Assembly: GCF_000308295.2 (NCBI RefSeq)
Contig: NZ_HG326653.1
Location: 115,856-179,855, forward strand
Source of the DNA: Afipia birgiae 34632
GTDB taxonomy: Bacteria; Pseudomonadota; Alphaproteobacteria; Rhizobiales; Xanthobacteraceae
Direction: 5' to 3'
DNA: 64,000 nucleotides
A program made the translations under genes and the position numbers. This document shows positions 52,435 to 61,973 of the stretch, one piece after another (positions within the stretch are counted from its first letter, which is position 1; the number at the start of each line of letters is the position of its first letter). The notes beneath the pieces were generated by a model that was not told where the DNA came from, did no database searches, and saw nothing but the letters and a program-made list of their open reading frames with translations.

Positions 52435-53054
52435 CGCGTTTCGCTTGAGGAAGAGGACGGCGCGCGGCCAGATAGCAGATACGCAGAAAGCGCGTCGATA
52501 CATTCGTCGACGATCTTTTCATGCGGTACATCGCGCGATGCAATCGCCAGATCGGCGAGTTGATAGAAAGGACTGCGCTCCCCGATAAGGCGCTCGATGG
52601 TCGCGGCAGGATCGGCAGTCTGCAACAGGGGCCGGTCGGCGCGGCGCTTGACCCGCTTCAGGATCACATCGCCATCCGCCTGAAGCCAGATCGAGATGGC
52701 CTTGGCGCGAATCCGGTTACGCGTTTCGTCGCGCATGAACGCTCCGCCACCGGTCGCAATCACGCAAGGACCGCCCTCCAGCAGGCGGGCGATCACACGC
52801 GCCTCGCCGTCGCGAAAATACGGCTCGCCGTGCTGCGCAAAGATTTCGCTGACAGTCATGCCCGCATGCGCGATCTCGATTTCATGATCGGCATCGAGAA
52901 ACGGCATGTGAAGCCGCACGCCGAGACGGCGCCCGATGGTCGATTTGCCCGACCCCATCATGCCGACAAGCACAATCGGGCGGCCACCCAGGGCGGCGAC
53001 AATGTCGGCCTCGCGTGTCATGCCGTCCTGATGCCTGGCCGCACTTTCGGTCAT
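52431..53054 (-). CDS. aroK: Shikimate kinase
   Basis: A 207-aa kinase that phosphorylates shikimate. P-loop GMMGSGKST is at residues 31-39, with the shikimate-binding region 'FLDADHEIEIAHAGMTVSEIFAQHGEPYFRDGEARVI' and the LID 'RRADRPLLQ'. The start is uncertain: ATG 53054 (used here), GTG 53093 and ATG 53021 (with AGGA 4 nt upstream) are all in frame. The N-terminal extension before the P-loop is variable in the family. Overlaps aroB by 4 nt. Confidence 0.92.
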   Translation of the reverse strand: MTESAARHQDGMTREADIVAALGGRPIVLVGMMGSGKSTIGRRLGVRLHMPFLDADHEIEIAHAGMTVSEIFAQHGEPYFRDGEARVIARLLEGGPCVIATGGGAFMRDETRNRIRAKAISIWLQADGDVILKRVKRRADRPLLQTADPAATIERLIGERSPFYQLADLAIASRDVPHEKIVDECIDALSAYLLSGRAPSSSSSETR

Positions 53055-53259
53055 CTCTGGCTCGGTTGGCCGCAAATGCGGCTGAGAAGTCACCTATACT
53101 ACTCCTCCTGTTACCGCCGCTAGAGCGAACGTCGGGCTGCTGGAGACTCTTGCCGAACCGGCGCGAACATGTTGGTACTTTGGAGCCGCTGAACGCCGCG
53201 TTCCGCTGGTTAACACGGCATCCCGGCCGGCAGTCCGGCGGTAATTCGAGGCCCATTCG

Positions 53260-53406
53260 ATGCCCACCCTGTTTCGCTTCCTGACGGTCGTCGCGGTGCT
53301 CGGCGGGCTGATCTACGGCGGCATCTTTGCACTCGCCAATTTCGTCAATCCGAAGCCGCGCGAGATGACGGTCAGCGTTCCGCCCGACAAATTCCTCAAG
53401 CGATAG
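53260..53406 (+). CDS. Small conserved single-pass membrane peptide (48 aa)
   Basis: ATG 53260 to TAG 53406 encodes 48 residues. It has a short N-terminal arm (MPTLFRFL), one hydrophobic helix (TVVAVLGGLIYGGIFALANFV, residues 9-29) and a polar tail ending 'PREMTVSVPPDKFLKR'. The ORF is too short for length-based detection. It has no SD stronger than GAGG at 53249-53252 (8 nt upstream). I believe I have seen nearly identical small proteins between aroK and xerD in related genomes, so it is probably real; its role is unknown. It is divergent from aroK and 14 nt upstream of xerD. Confidence 0.72.
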   Translation: MPTLFRFLTVVAVLGGLIYGGIFALANFVNPKPREMTVSVPPDKFLKR

Positions 53407-53420
53407 GCGGCGGGAGGATC

Positions 53421-54380
53421 ATGCCATCCGACAAATCTTCCGACAGCCGGCTGACCGCCCTGTTTCTCGACATGCTTGCGGCCGAACAGGGCGCCGGCGT
53501 CAACACGCTCGACGCCTACCGCGGCGATCTCGAAGACCTGTCCGGTTTTCTCGCCCGCCGCAAATCGACCTTCCAGAATGCAGATACGCAGATGCTGCGC
53601 GACTATCTCGGCGATCTCGATACCCGCGGATTCAAATCGTCGAGCGTCGCGCGCAAATTGTCATCGACGCGGCATCTGTTTCGCTTTCTTCTGAGCGAGC
53701 GCATGCGCGCGGACGATCCGGCCGCGATCCTGTCCGGCCCGAAGCGCGGACGTGCGCTACCGAAGGTCTTGTCCATTGCGGATGTCGACCGCCTCCTGAC
53801 GCAGGCGAAGGCGCTAGCGGATTCCCCGGAACAGTCGCCGCTGCAGAAGTTGCGCGCGCTGCGACTCTCCTGCCTGCTCGAAATCCTGTACGCGACCGGA
53901 TTGCGCGTTTCGGAACTGGTTGCCCTGCCGGTGTCAGCCGCGCGGCGTGACGCCCGCATGATCGTCGTACGCGGCAAGGGCAACAAGGAACGCCTCGTCC
54001 CGCTCAACGAAACATCGAAGCAGGCCATGGCGGACTATCTTGCCGCGCTGGAAGCCACGCATCGCGAGCAGAAGAAATCGTCCGCGGTCTCGAAGTGGCT
54101 GTTTCCATCGTCGGGCGAGAGCGGCCATCTGACGCGGCAGCACTTCGCACGCGACCTCAAGGAGCTTGCAGCGGCCGCCGGCATCGCGCCGCGCCTCGTC
54201 AGTCCGCATGTGCTGCGCCACGCCTTTGCAAGTCATCTTCTGCACAATGGAGCCGATCTGCGAATCGTCCAGACGCTGCTTGGCCACACCGACATCTCCA
54301 CGACACAGATCTATACCCATATCGTCGAGGAGCGACTGAAGAGCCTGGTGCGCGATCTGCATCCGCTGGCGGACAAATGA
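53421..54380 (+). CDS. xerD: Site-specific tyrosine recombinase XerD
   Basis: A 319-aa chromosomal recombinase that, with XerC and FtsK, resolves chromosome dimers at dif. The SAM-like core-binding domain occupies residues about 10-100. The catalytic set is complete: Arg162 (ATGLRVSE), Lys186 (GKGNKER), His263-x2-Arg266 (HVLRHAF), His289 (LLGHTDI) and nucleophile Tyr298 (TTQIYTH). Synteny with aroK/aroB and accA argues for the housekeeping XerD rather than a phage or island integrase. The stop is followed 16 nt later by the covarying repeat copy 2. Confidence 0.94.
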   Translation: MPSDKSSDSRLTALFLDMLAAEQGAGVNTLDAYRGDLEDLSGFLARRKSTFQNADTQMLRDYLGDLDTRGFKSSSVARKLSSTRHLFRFLLSERMRADDPAAILSGPKRGRALPKVLSIADVDRLLTQAKALADSPEQSPLQKLRALRLSCLLEILYATGLRVSELVALPVSAARRDARMIVVRGKGNKERLVPLNETSKQAMADYLAALEATHREQKKSSAVSKWLFPSSGESGHLTRQHFARDLKELAAAAGIAPRLVSPHVLRHAFASHLLHNGADLRIVQTLLGHTDISTTQIYTHIVEERLKSLVRDLHPLADK

Positions 54381-54395
54381 CCCCATTGAAAAGCA

Positions 54396-54562
54396 CCAGT
54401 GTGGTGGTTCGCAAGGCCGCATCGTTCTCCAAGCACGCTCCGTTTGCGGCCTTGCGAACCAAAACCACACTGGAATTACATTTGGCTAGTGTCCCTTCGA
54501 ATCCGAAGTTCGCTATGAAAAATGCCGCAAAACAGGGCGAACTTCGGAGTCGGGACACTAGC
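54396..54562 (+). repeat. Bipartite covarying hairpin repeat, copy 2
   Basis: Same layout as copy 1. Hairpin A: outer stem CCAGTGTGGT (54396-54405) / ACCACACTGG (54464-54473); inner stem GGTTCGCAAGGCCGCA (54406-54421) / its complement (54445-54460); a 3-A bulge at 54461-54463; loop 23 nt. Hairpin B: outer GCTAGTGTCCC (54485-54495) / GGGACACTAGC (54552-54562); inner CCGAAGTTCGC (54503-54513) / GCGAACTTCGG (54537-54547). Inner-stem bases differ from copy 1 but pair within this copy. It occupies most of the xerD-accA gap. Confidence 0.88.
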
Positions 54563-54700
54563 AATATCGGCACTTTTCACCGCGGCGCTTGACTTGGGAC
54601 CGCTTCTTGACTTGAAAGGCGCTCCAGACATTGCCCGGAACGGAAATTACCGTTTCTGGTGCCCTTCGCCTGAACACCACAATCCCTATATATTCGCGAC

Positions 54701-55663
54701 ATGCCGGACCCGATGCGCAGTTATCTCGATTTTGAAAAGCCTGTCGCCGAACTTGATTCGAAGGTCGATGAATTGCGCGCGCTTGCCGCGAGCGGCAGTG
54801 ACATCAGCGAAGAAGTGTCGCGCATCGAAGATAAGGCCGCGCAGGCGCTCAGCGAGCTTTATGCCGATCTGTCACCGTGGCAAAAAACCCAGGTCGCGCG
54901 ACATCCGCTGCGACCGCATTGCGTGGATTACGTCAAGGAACTCATCACCGAGTTCACGCCGCTCGCGGGCGACCGCAAGTTCGGCGACGACGAAGCCCTG
55001 ATCGGCGGCTTCGGCCGTTTCAGAGGCGAGAGCATCTGCGTGATCGGCCAGGAGAAGGGTTCGACCACCGAAACCCGGCTCAAGCACAATTTCGGCATGG
55101 CCAAGCCCGAGGGCTATCGCAAGGCCGTGCGGCTGATGGAAATGGCGGATCGTTTCGGCATTCCCGTGCTGTCGCTGGTCGACACTGCGGGCGCCTATCC
55201 CGGCATTGGCGCCGAGGAGCGCGGACAGGCTGAAGCGATCGCGCGATCCACCGACGCTTGCCTCAACCTCGGCGTGCCCAATGTCGCTGTCATCATCGGC
55301 GAAGGCGGCTCGGGCGGAGCCATCGCGATCGCCACAGCGAACCGCGTGCTGATGCTCGAACATGCCGTGTACAGCGTGATTTCGCCGGAAGGCGCCGCGT
55401 CGATCCTGTGGCGCGATTCGGCCAAGGCCCAGGAAGCCGCAACCAATCTTAAAATTACCGCGCAGGACCTTGCGCGCTTCGGTGTGATCGACACCATCCT
55501 GAAGGAACCCCCGGGCGGCGCACATCGCGATCCGGCAGCGATGGTCGCCCGGACCGGCGACGCCATTGCCCAGTCCTTCAACGACCTGCGAAGCCTCGAT
55601 TCCAAGGCGGTGCGGACCCAGCGCCGGCAGAAGTTCCTCGATATCGGCCGCAAGCTCGGCTAG
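54701..55663 (+). CDS. accA: Acetyl-CoA carboxylase carboxyltransferase subunit alpha
   Basis: A 320-aa subunit of the carboxyltransferase that, with AccD, transfers the carboxyl group to acetyl-CoA to make malonyl-CoA. It has the AccA N-terminus '[21 protein letters not shown]' and the crotonase-like core '[81 protein letters not shown]' with the oxyanion-forming '[12 protein letters not shown]' and '[15 protein letters not shown]'. Length equals the E. coli protein (319 aa). Monocistronic; accD is not in the window. Confidence 0.97.
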   Translation: MPDPMRSYLDFEKPVAELDSKVDELRALAASGSDISEEVSRIEDKAAQALSELYADLSPWQKTQVARHPLRPHCVDYVKELITEFTPLAGDRKFGDDEALIGGFGRFRGESICVIGQEKGSTTETRLKHNFGMAKPEGYRKAVRLMEMADRFGIPVLSLVDTAGAYPGIGAEERGQAEAIARSTDACLNLGVPNVAVIIGEGGSGGAIAIATANRVLMLEHAVYSVISPEGAASILWRDSAKAQEAATNLKITAQDLARFGVIDTILKEPPGGAHRDPAAMVARTGDAIAQSFNDLRSLDSKAVRTQRRQKFLDIGRKLG

Positions 55664-56058
55664 CGCGGCGCGCCGCCAAAATCGGCGAGCAACGGCTGCG
55701 CAGTCAGATCGTGGCTTTTTCTGGACAGGCCCGCTTCCGGCAACAGCCGTTTTTCCCCAGTCTTTTGATTTACTTAGCGTTGACCATAAAGCCGTCAATG
55801 CCGGCCGGTTGCGGCCGCTTCGGCTTGCGACCCGGGGCTATTTAAGGCTAATAATCGATCAACTGGTCACGCACGTTTTTAGCCAAAAAGCGAACGCCGC
55901 TTTTACGACGAAAACACATGCGACCTGTTTAGAGGGCAGCGTTTTCCGGCCGCCTATTGTGCGCCACTTTGTCGGGAGATGGTCTGCCACCGGTCTTGGG
56001 GTCTAGTCTTGGGTCTAGCCGGAGTATGGGGATTGACGATCTGCCGCGGAGGCTTGTC
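55664..56058. other. Non-coding region between accA and the L,D-transpeptidase-like gene
   Basis: 395 nt with no supported gene (a short frame in this span has no family character). It contains an imperfect direct repeat, TCTTGGGGTCTAG / TCTTGGGTCTAG (55994-56018). The promoter for the downstream lipoprotein gene is probably in the AT-rich part around 55840-55920. Confidence 0.4.
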
Positions 56059-57555
56059 TTGATCGACCGCACGCATGTACGCGCGCTTGTCACGTCGGCT
56101 GCGCTCGCGGCCGGCGTTTTACTGTCGGCATGCAACGGCGAGCAGCTCTCGCCAAGCTCAAAAGCCAATCGTCCGATTCCCGACAAACTGCTCGCGGAAA
56201 TCGAATCCAAGAACATGGACAAGGCGTCGCCATTGCTGGTTCGCCTGTTCAAGCAGGAAGCCGAACTCGAGGTCTGGAAGCAGAATCGCGACGGAAAGTT
56301 CGCGTTGCTCAAGACCTATCCGATCTGCCGCTGGTCGGGAGACCTTGGACCGAAGATCAAGGAAGGCGACCGGCAGGCCCCTGAAGGCTTCTATTCGATC
56401 ACGCCGGCGCAGATGAATCCGACATCCGCCTATTTCCTGTCGTTCAACATGGGCTATCCGAATGCCTACGACAAGTCATGGGGCCGCACCGGATCGCAGC
56501 TGATGGTGCACGGCGATTGCTCGTCGCGCGGCTGTTACGCGATGACCGACGAACAGATCACCGAAATCTACGCGCTCGGCCGCGAATCCTTCTTCGGCGG
56601 CCAGAACGCGTTTCAGGTGCAGGCCTATCCGTTCCGCATGACGGCGCAGAACATGGCCCGCCACCGTAACAGCCCGCATATGGCGTTCTGGAAGATGATC
56701 AAGGAAGGCAACGATCACTTCGAGGTCACGAAGCAGGAGCCGAAGGTTGACTTCTGCGAGAAGAAGTACGTCTTCGATGCGGAGAAGCCGGCAGGCGCGA
56801 CCCGTCCGCTCGCCTTCAACGCTTCTGCCCAGTGCCCGGCCTATCAGGTTTCCCCCGAGATTGCCGAAGCCGTTCAGAACAAGCAGCGCCAGGACGAATT
56901 GAAGACCGCGCAACTGGTTTCACGCGGCACACCGACCGCGCGTTCGCGAGCCGGCGTCGACGGCGGCATGCATCCGGTGTTTGCATCCAAGCTGCCGGAA
57001 GGCGAAGCTGCGATCGACAGGGACGTCACCGATTACGCCGTCGCGTCGAATCAGCCCGCGCCGGGCACCGTGCCCTCGCATGTGACCGTTCCAAAGGCGC
57101 CGGAAACCGCGCCGTCGTTCAGCTTCGCCTCATCATCCAACTCATCTAACGGCGAGCCTATGGTGGCAGTCACGAGCACCACGCCCGCTCCGCGCACCGC
57201 GTCGGCCAATGCCAGCGCAAGCTCGTCGGAGGGCTTCCTGAGCAAGCTCTCGCGCAGTGTCGGCCTGCGCGGCTCGGACCCCGAGCCTGCCGCAGCGCCT
57301 GCGAAGCCCGCCGCGGCCACAGCCGCGCCAAAGGCGAAATCGGCTGGACCGACCAGGGAAGCCGCCAAGAGCACGCCGGCGCGGGTGATCCCGCTTGAGC
57401 GTCCGCAGCAGGCTCAGGCCCAGCCGCAAGCCAAGCCTTCCGCTCCGGCCCCTGCCGTCGCAGCAGCCGCACCAGCGCCGCAACAGTCGCTGGCGGGAGC
57501 CCAGCCTGCGGTGCCGGCCAATTCGTTCGACAGCCGCTGGTCGACCGTCCGCTAA
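56059..57555 (+). CDS. L,D-transpeptidase (YkuD)-like lipoprotein with Ala/Pro-rich tail
   Basis: A 498-aa lipoprotein; the start is taken as TTG 56059 because GCGGAGG ends 6 nt upstream, whereas ATG 56026 has GGAG only 1 nt away. A short basic leader precedes a hydrophobic core and LSAC lipobox (Cys25). The YkuD-type catalytic region contains His151 ('MVHGDCSSRGCYAMTD') with nucleophile Cys159, preceded by 'YFLSFNMGYPNAYDKSWGRTGSQLMVHG'. YkuD enzymes cross-link peptidoglycan 3-3 or attach lipoproteins. The last roughly 180 residues are Ala/Pro/Ser-rich and probably disordered, unusually long for the family. A terminator follows at 57577. Confidence 0.83.
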   Translation: MIDRTHVRALVTSAALAAGVLLSACNGEQLSPSSKANRPIPDKLLAEIESKNMDKASPLLVRLFKQEAELEVWKQNRDGKFALLKTYPICRWSGDLGPKIKEGDRQAPEGFYSITPAQMNPTSAYFLSFNMGYPNAYDKSWGRTGSQLMVHGDCSSRGCYAMTDEQITEIYALGRESFFGGQNAFQVQAYPFRMTAQNMARHRNSPHMAFWKMIKEGNDHFEVTKQEPKVDFCEKKYVFDAEKPAGATRPLAFNASAQCPAYQVSPEIAEAVQNKQRQDELKTAQLVSRGTPTARSRAGVDGGMHPVFASKLPEGEAAIDRDVTDYAVASNQPAPGTVPSHVTVPKAPETAPSFSFASSSNSSNGEPMVAVTSTTPAPRTASANASASSSEGFLSKLSRSVGLRGSDPEPAAAPAKPAAATAAPKAKSAGPTREAAKSTPARVIPLERPQQAQAQPQAKPSAPAPAVAAAAPAPQQSLAGAQPAVPANSFDSRWSTVR

Positions 57556-57576
57556 AACGGAACAACTGACCTGACA

Positions 57577-57614
57577 AAAAACGCCGGTCGAATGACCGGC
57601 GTTTTTGTTTTATT
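57577..57614. terminator. Terminator between the L,D-transpeptidase gene and secA
   Basis: The stem AAAAACGCCGGTC (57577-57589) / GACCGGCGTTTTT (57594-57606) with loop GAAT is followed by TGTTTTATT on the plus strand. The A-run on the 5' side gives a T-run on the minus strand, so it can also end the secA transcript (stop at 57630). Bidirectional. Confidence 0.88.
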
Positions 57615-57629
57615 CGACGGCGGCGCCGT

Positions 57630-60464
57630 TCAGGCGTACTTGCCGTGGCAGTGCTTGAACTTCTTGCCGGAGCCGCACGGGCAATCCTCGTTGCGGCCAA
57701 TCTTGCCCCACGTCGCAGGATTTTGCGGATCGCGCTGGGCGGCGGGGACTGACGAAAGCGCGGCCTGCGCGAACGCCATTTCGTCCTCTCCGGTATTCGG
57801 ATTGAGTTTGTGCGCTTCCATCTGCGGCAATTCGGGCTGCTCGTCCGGCGGCACGATCTCGACGCGTACCAGTTGCGCGGTTACCGCTTCACGCAAGTGA
57901 GCGGTCAGACTTTCGAACAGATTGTATGCCTCGGTCTTGTATTCCTGCAACGGATCGCGCTGACCGTAGCCGCGCAGGCCGATGACCTGACGCAGGTGAT
58001 CCAGCATCACCAGATGCTCGCGCCACAGATGATCCAGCGTCTGAAGCAGGATCGATTTCTCGACATACCGCATGACGTCGGGGCCGAACTGCGCCGACTT
58101 GGCCGCCATCCGCTCGTCCGCGCGCTGCTCGATGCGTGACAGCATCTCCTCGTCGGCGATGCCCTCTTCCTTGGCCCACTCCTCGACCGGGAGATCAAGG
58201 TCGAGCACGCGCTTGAGTTCTTCATGCAGGCCGGCAACGTCCCATTGCTCGGCATAGGCATGCTCGGGGACATGCTTGCTGACCAGATCCTCGACCAGGG
58301 TGTGACGCATATCGGCGACCGTCTCGGCGATTTCCTGATCGCGCATGAAATCAACGCGCTGGTCGAAGATCGCCTTGCGCTGATCGTTCTGGACGTCATC
58401 GAACTTGAGCAGATTCTTGCGGATGTCGAAATTGCGCGCTTCGACCTTCTGCTGCGCCTTCTCCAGCGCCTTGTTGATCCACGGATGGATGATCGCCTCG
58501 CCTTCCTTGAGGCCGAGACGGGTCAGCATGGTATCGAGCCGGTCCGACCCGAAGATGCGCATCAGGTCGTCTTCGAGCGACAGATAGAACTTGGTGCGGC
58601 CGGGATCGCCCTGACGGCCGGCGCGGCCCCGGAGCTGGTTGTCGATACGCCGGGACTCATGGCGTTCCGAACCGATAATGTAGAGGCCGCCCGGCTTGGT
58701 GATGGTCTTGGCCGGCTTGCTGCCCTTGGCAGGCTCGATCTCGATCACTTCTTCGGACTTCAGGACCATCTCGCGGAAGCGCTCGATGTCGGCCTTGATC
58801 TGCTCGATCTTGGCCTGCTTCTCCGCTTCGTCGGTGATGTCCGCAGTCTCGATCTGGCTTCGCATTTCCAGCGAACCGCCGAGTTTGATGTCGGTGCCGC
58901 GGCCCGCCATGTTGGTCGCGATGGTGATCGCGCCCGGCACGCCGGCTTCAGCGACGATATAGGCTTCCTGTTCGTGGAAACGCGCGTTCAGCACGGCGAA
59001 CAGCTTGGCCGGCTTGCCCGCGCGCGCCGCGGCATAGAGCTTTTCCAGCGCCTTGGGATTGCCGAAGTCGATCTGCTTGTAGCCGTTCTTGGCGAGATAC
59101 TCGCCCAGCACTTCCGATTTCTCGATCGAAGCGGTGCCGACCAGCACCGGCTGCATGCGCTTGTTGGCCAGCTCGATCTCCGCCAGAATCGCGCGATGCT
59201 TTTCCTCGGCGGTGCGATAGACCTCGTCATCCTCATCGAGACGCGCGATCGGCACATTGGTCGGGACTTCGATGACCTCGAGCTTGTAGATGTCGAACAG
59301 TTCGTCCGCTTCCGTCGCCGCGGTGCCGGTCATGCCGGCGAGCTTTTTGTACATGCGGAAATAGTTCTGGAATGTGATCGAAGCCAGCGTCTGGTTTTCC
59401 GGCTGAACCGGCTGGTGCTCCTTGGCTTCCAGCGCCTGATGCAGGCCTTCTGAATAGCGGCGGCCCGGCATCATGCGGCCGGTGAATTCGTCGATGATAA
59501 CCACTTCACCGTCGCGGACGATGTAGTCCTTGTCGCGCTGGAACAGCGAATGCGCGCGCAGCGCCTGATTGATGTGATGGACGACCGAGACGTTCTCGAC
59601 GTCGTAGAGCGAGTCGCCCTTGAGCTGACCGGCTGCCTGCAGCAGGTTCTCGATCTTCTCCATGCCGGCTTCGGTCAGCGTGACCGTGCGCTGCTTCTCA
59701 TCGACCTCAAAGTCCGTCGTCTTCTCAAGCTTCGGGATGTAGGTGTCGATGGTGTTGTAGAACTCCGAACGATCATCGAGCGGACCAGAGATGATCAGCG
59801 GCGTGCGCGCCTCGTCGATCAGGATCGAATCGACTTCGTCGACGATGGCGAAGAAGTGCCCGCGCTGGACCATGTCCTCGAGCCGGTACTTCATGTTGTC
59901 GCGCAGATAGTCGAAGCCGTATTCGTTGTTGGTGCCGTAGGTGATGTCGCAGGCATAGGCCGCCTGACGCTCGGTGTCGTCCAGACCATGAACGATCACG
60001 CCGGTGGTCATGCCGAGGAACGAATAGATCTGCCCCATCCAGCCGGCGTCGCGCTTGGCGAGGTAGTCGTTGACGGTCACCACGTGGACACCGTTGCCGG
60101 CCAGCGCGTTGAGATAAACCGGAAGGGTCGCCACCAGCGTCTTGCCTTCGCCGGTTTTCATTTCGGCGATATCGCCTTCGTGCAGCACCATGCCGCCGAT
60201 CAGCTGCACATCGAAATGGCGCTGGCCGAGGGTGCGCTTGGCGGCCTCGCGAACCGTGGCGAAGGCCGGCACGAGAAGATCGTCGAGGGTCTTGCCTTCC
60301 GCTATCTGCTTGCGGAACTCGGCGGTTCGCGCCTTCAGCGCCTCGTCTGACAGCGCTGCAATCTCGGGTTCCAGCGCGTTAATCGCGTCGACGCGGGATT
60401 GGTATCCCTTGATCCGCCGGTCGTTTGAGGAGCCGAAAAACTTGCGGGCGAGCGCGCCGAGCAT
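57630..60464 (-). CDS. secA: Preprotein translocase subunit SecA
   Basis: A 944-aa motor ATPase that drives post-translational export through SecYEG. Walker A 'MKTGEGKTL' is at residues 102-110 and the DEAD-like '[20 protein letters not shown]' at about 207-226. The preprotein cross-linking domain follows, then NBD2 ('[26 protein letters not shown]'), scaffold and wing domains. The C-terminus carries the zinc-binding SEC-C motif '[15 protein letters not shown]' with ligands Cys928, Cys930, Cys939 and His940. Monocistronic; divergent from the parvulin gene. Confidence 0.98.
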   Translation of the reverse strand: MLGALARKFFGSSNDRRIKGYQSRVDAINALEPEIAALSDEALKARTAEFRKQIAEGKTLDDLLVPAFATVREAAKRTLGQRHFDVQLIGGMVLHEGDIAEMKTGEGKTLVATLPVYLNALAGNGVHVVTVNDYLAKRDAGWMGQIYSFLGMTTGVIVHGLDDTERQAAYACDITYGTNNEYGFDYLRDNMKYRLEDMVQRGHFFAIVDEVDSILIDEARTPLIISGPLDDRSEFYNTIDTYIPKLEKTTDFEVDEKQRTVTLTEAGMEKIENLLQAAGQLKGDSLYDVENVSVVHHINQALRAHSLFQRDKDYIVRDGEVVIIDEFTGRMMPGRRYSEGLHQALEAKEHQPVQPENQTLASITFQNYFRMYKKLAGMTGTAATEADELFDIYKLEVIEVPTNVPIARLDEDDEVYRTAEEKHRAILAEIELANKRMQPVLVGTASIEKSEVLGEYLAKNGYKQIDFGNPKALEKLYAAARAGKPAKLFAVLNARFHEQEAYIVAEAGVPGAITIATNMAGRGTDIKLGGSLEMRSQIETADITDEAEKQAKIEQIKADIERFREMVLKSEEVIEIEPAKGSKPAKTITKPGGLYIIGSERHESRRIDNQLRGRAGRQGDPGRTKFYLSLEDDLMRIFGSDRLDTMLTRLGLKEGEAIIHPWINKALEKAQQKVEARNFDIRKNLLKFDDVQNDQRKAIFDQRVDFMRDQEIAETVADMRHTLVEDLVSKHVPEHAYAEQWDVAGLHEELKRVLDLDLPVEEWAKEEGIADEEMLSRIEQRADERMAAKSAQFGPDVMRYVEKSILLQTLDHLWREHLVMLDHLRQVIGLRGYGQRDPLQEYKTEAYNLFESLTAHLREAVTAQLVRVEIVPPDEQPELPQMEAHKLNPNTGEDEMAFAQAALSSVPAAQRDPQNPATWGKIGRNEDCPCGSGKKFKHCHGKYA

Positions 60465-60853
60465 GAAACATTCCTGTCTTGCATTTTGGCCTTGCGGCCG
60501 CGATCACCGCAGCCCAAGACCCATATCAGACCCGTATGAGGCGTATCTCCGGAATTGCGTGCGGGGACAAACCCTTGCGCGAGTCCTTGAGCGTGAGTGC
60601 GGGAAGCGAATTCCGAGGTTCACCCGCTCGACCGCGGCAAAGCCCCGCGGCAGCCAGGAGCGCCTGCGGGGAGAGATATGGGCCGTCCAAAGCCTTGTCA
60701 ACGCGCGAACCTGTCAGGGATTTCATGATTTTGGCGGCTTTTTCGCGTTGCTTCCGGGCGGAGGTTGGGCGAGTGTCCCGCCTCCCGAACCCGCCCAGTG
60801 ATCCAGCGAACGCCGGATACGGGACACCAGCTTTGACCCCATAAGGATTTTCC
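60465..60853. other. Non-coding region between secA and ppiC
   Basis: 389 nt of divergent upstream DNA for secA (minus) and ppiC (plus), no supported gene. At about 60771-60830 it holds an inverted repeat (GTGTCCCG ... CGGGACAC) that resembles hairpin B of the covarying repeats on the minus strand, including the 'GTGTCCCG..ATCCGGCGTTCGC' order, so it may be a decayed third copy. Nothing else stands out. Confidence 0.45.
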
Positions 60854-61813
60854 ATGACCGTTTCTCCAAACAGCACGGCCCCTCTCAGCAGACTGGGCGT
60901 GCGACCTGGACTGGGACTCGGACTGCGATTTGGACTTCTGACCACCGCTGCGGCAGCTTGTCTCACGGTTGTGACGGCAATCGGCCAGCCGCTGCATGCA
61001 CAGGATGCGAATGCCGTGATCGCAAAGGTTAACGGCGCCGAAATCCGCCAGGGCGACCTTGCTGTGGCTGAAGAAGAGCTGGGACCCAGCCTTCAGCAGA
61101 TGGACCCGTCGACCCGCCGCGAGAATCTGATCTCGTTCCTGATCGACATGAAAATCGTCGCCAAGGCGGCCGAAGCCAAGAAGGTCGGCGATACGGCGGA
61201 CTTCAAGCAGAAGATTGCCTTCGCGCGTGACCGCCTTCTGATGGACAGCCTGCTCGCGACCGAAGGCAAGGCCGCAGTCACCGACGACGCCATGAAGAAG
61301 GTCTATGAGGACGCAACCAAGCAGGTTTCGGGCGAAAAGGAAGTTCACGCCCGGCACATTCTGGTTCCGACCGAGGACGAGGCGAAAGCGATCAAGGCCG
61401 AACTCGAAAAGGGCGCGGACTTCGCCAAGCTCGCCAAGGAAAAATCGAAAGATCCAGGCGCTGCCGACGGCGGCGATCTCGGCTTCTTCACCAAGGAACA
61501 GATGGTGCCGGAATTTTCGGCCGTCGCCTTCGCGCTCGATCCCGGCAAGATTTCCGACCCGGTGAAGTCGCAGTTCGGCTGGCACATCATCAAGGTCGAG
61601 GAAAAGCGCGACCGCAAGCCGCCGGATTTCGAACAGGTGAAGGGCCAGATCCAGACCTTCGTGGTGCGCAAGGCTCAGGCCGATTACGTCACCAAGCTGC
61701 GAACCGAAGCAAAGGTCGAGCGCCTGGACAAGCCGGCGGACGCTGCTGCTCCGGCTGCAACGCCCGATGCTAAGGCTGCGCCGGCGGCGAAGACTCCCCC
61801 TGCGAAGAAGTAA
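60854..61813 (+). CDS. Periplasmic parvulin-type peptidyl-prolyl isomerase
   Basis: A 319-aa exported foldase. The signal peptide spans residues 1-50 (long, with 'RFGLLTTAAAACLTVVTAIGQPLHAQD'). A SurA-N-like chaperone region ('VNGAEIRQGDLAVAEEELGPSLQQMDPSTRRENLISFLIDMKIVAKAAEAKK', about 60-112) precedes the parvulin domain at about 160-250 ('HARHILVPTEDEAKAIKAELEKGADFAKLAKEKSKDPGAADGGDLGFFTKEQMVPEFSAVAFALDPGKISDPVKSQFGWHIIKVEEKR', with the catalytic FGWHIIKV). The C-terminus is Ala/Pro/Lys-rich. It probably assists outer-membrane protein folding. Divergent from secA. Confidence 0.93.
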   Translation: MTVSPNSTAPLSRLGVRPGLGLGLRFGLLTTAAAACLTVVTAIGQPLHAQDANAVIAKVNGAEIRQGDLAVAEEELGPSLQQMDPSTRRENLISFLIDMKIVAKAAEAKKVGDTADFKQKIAFARDRLLMDSLLATEGKAAVTDDAMKKVYEDATKQVSGEKEVHARHILVPTEDEAKAIKAELEKGADFAKLAKEKSKDPGAADGGDLGFFTKEQMVPEFSAVAFALDPGKISDPVKSQFGWHIIKVEEKRDRKPPDFEQVKGQIQTFVVRKAQADYVTKLRTEAKVERLDKPADAAAPAATPDAKAAPAAKTPPAKK

Positions 61814-61843
61814 ATCGACTTCGCACCGAACCTTCAGTAACTT

Positions 61844-61880
61844 GACGTCATGCCCGGGGCTTGCCCCGGGCATCTACGTC
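61844..61880. repeat. Interspersed hairpin repeat, also possible terminator of ppiC
   Basis: ATGCCCGGGGC (61850-61860) and its complement (61863-61873) around TT, with flanking GACGT / ACGTC (61844-61848, 61876-61880). This sequence type (GACGTCATGCCCGGG...) is a common Bradyrhizobium intergenic repeat. It lies 31 nt after the ppiC stop and is followed by TTAGG, not a U-tract, so termination is weak at best. Confidence 0.75.
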
Positions 61881-61973
61881 TTAGGACCTTCACAATTGAG
61901 GAAGTAAGACGTGGATGGCCGGAATAATCCGGTCATGACGACTGACAATCCTCGATTCAGGGTCACCAATCTC

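Noticed and set aside
53421..54380. Phage or genomic-island integrase
   Set aside because: All tyrosine-recombinase residues are present, but length, sequence and position next to aroK and accA match chromosomal XerD; no attachment-site repeats or phage genes are near.
58224..59453. 409-aa open frame opposite secA, and similar long frames opposite the B12-type permease (2148-3077), map (8038-8973) and accA (54872-55798)
   Set aside because: All are antisense shadows of confirmed genes with typical GC-rich composition and no recognisable domains.
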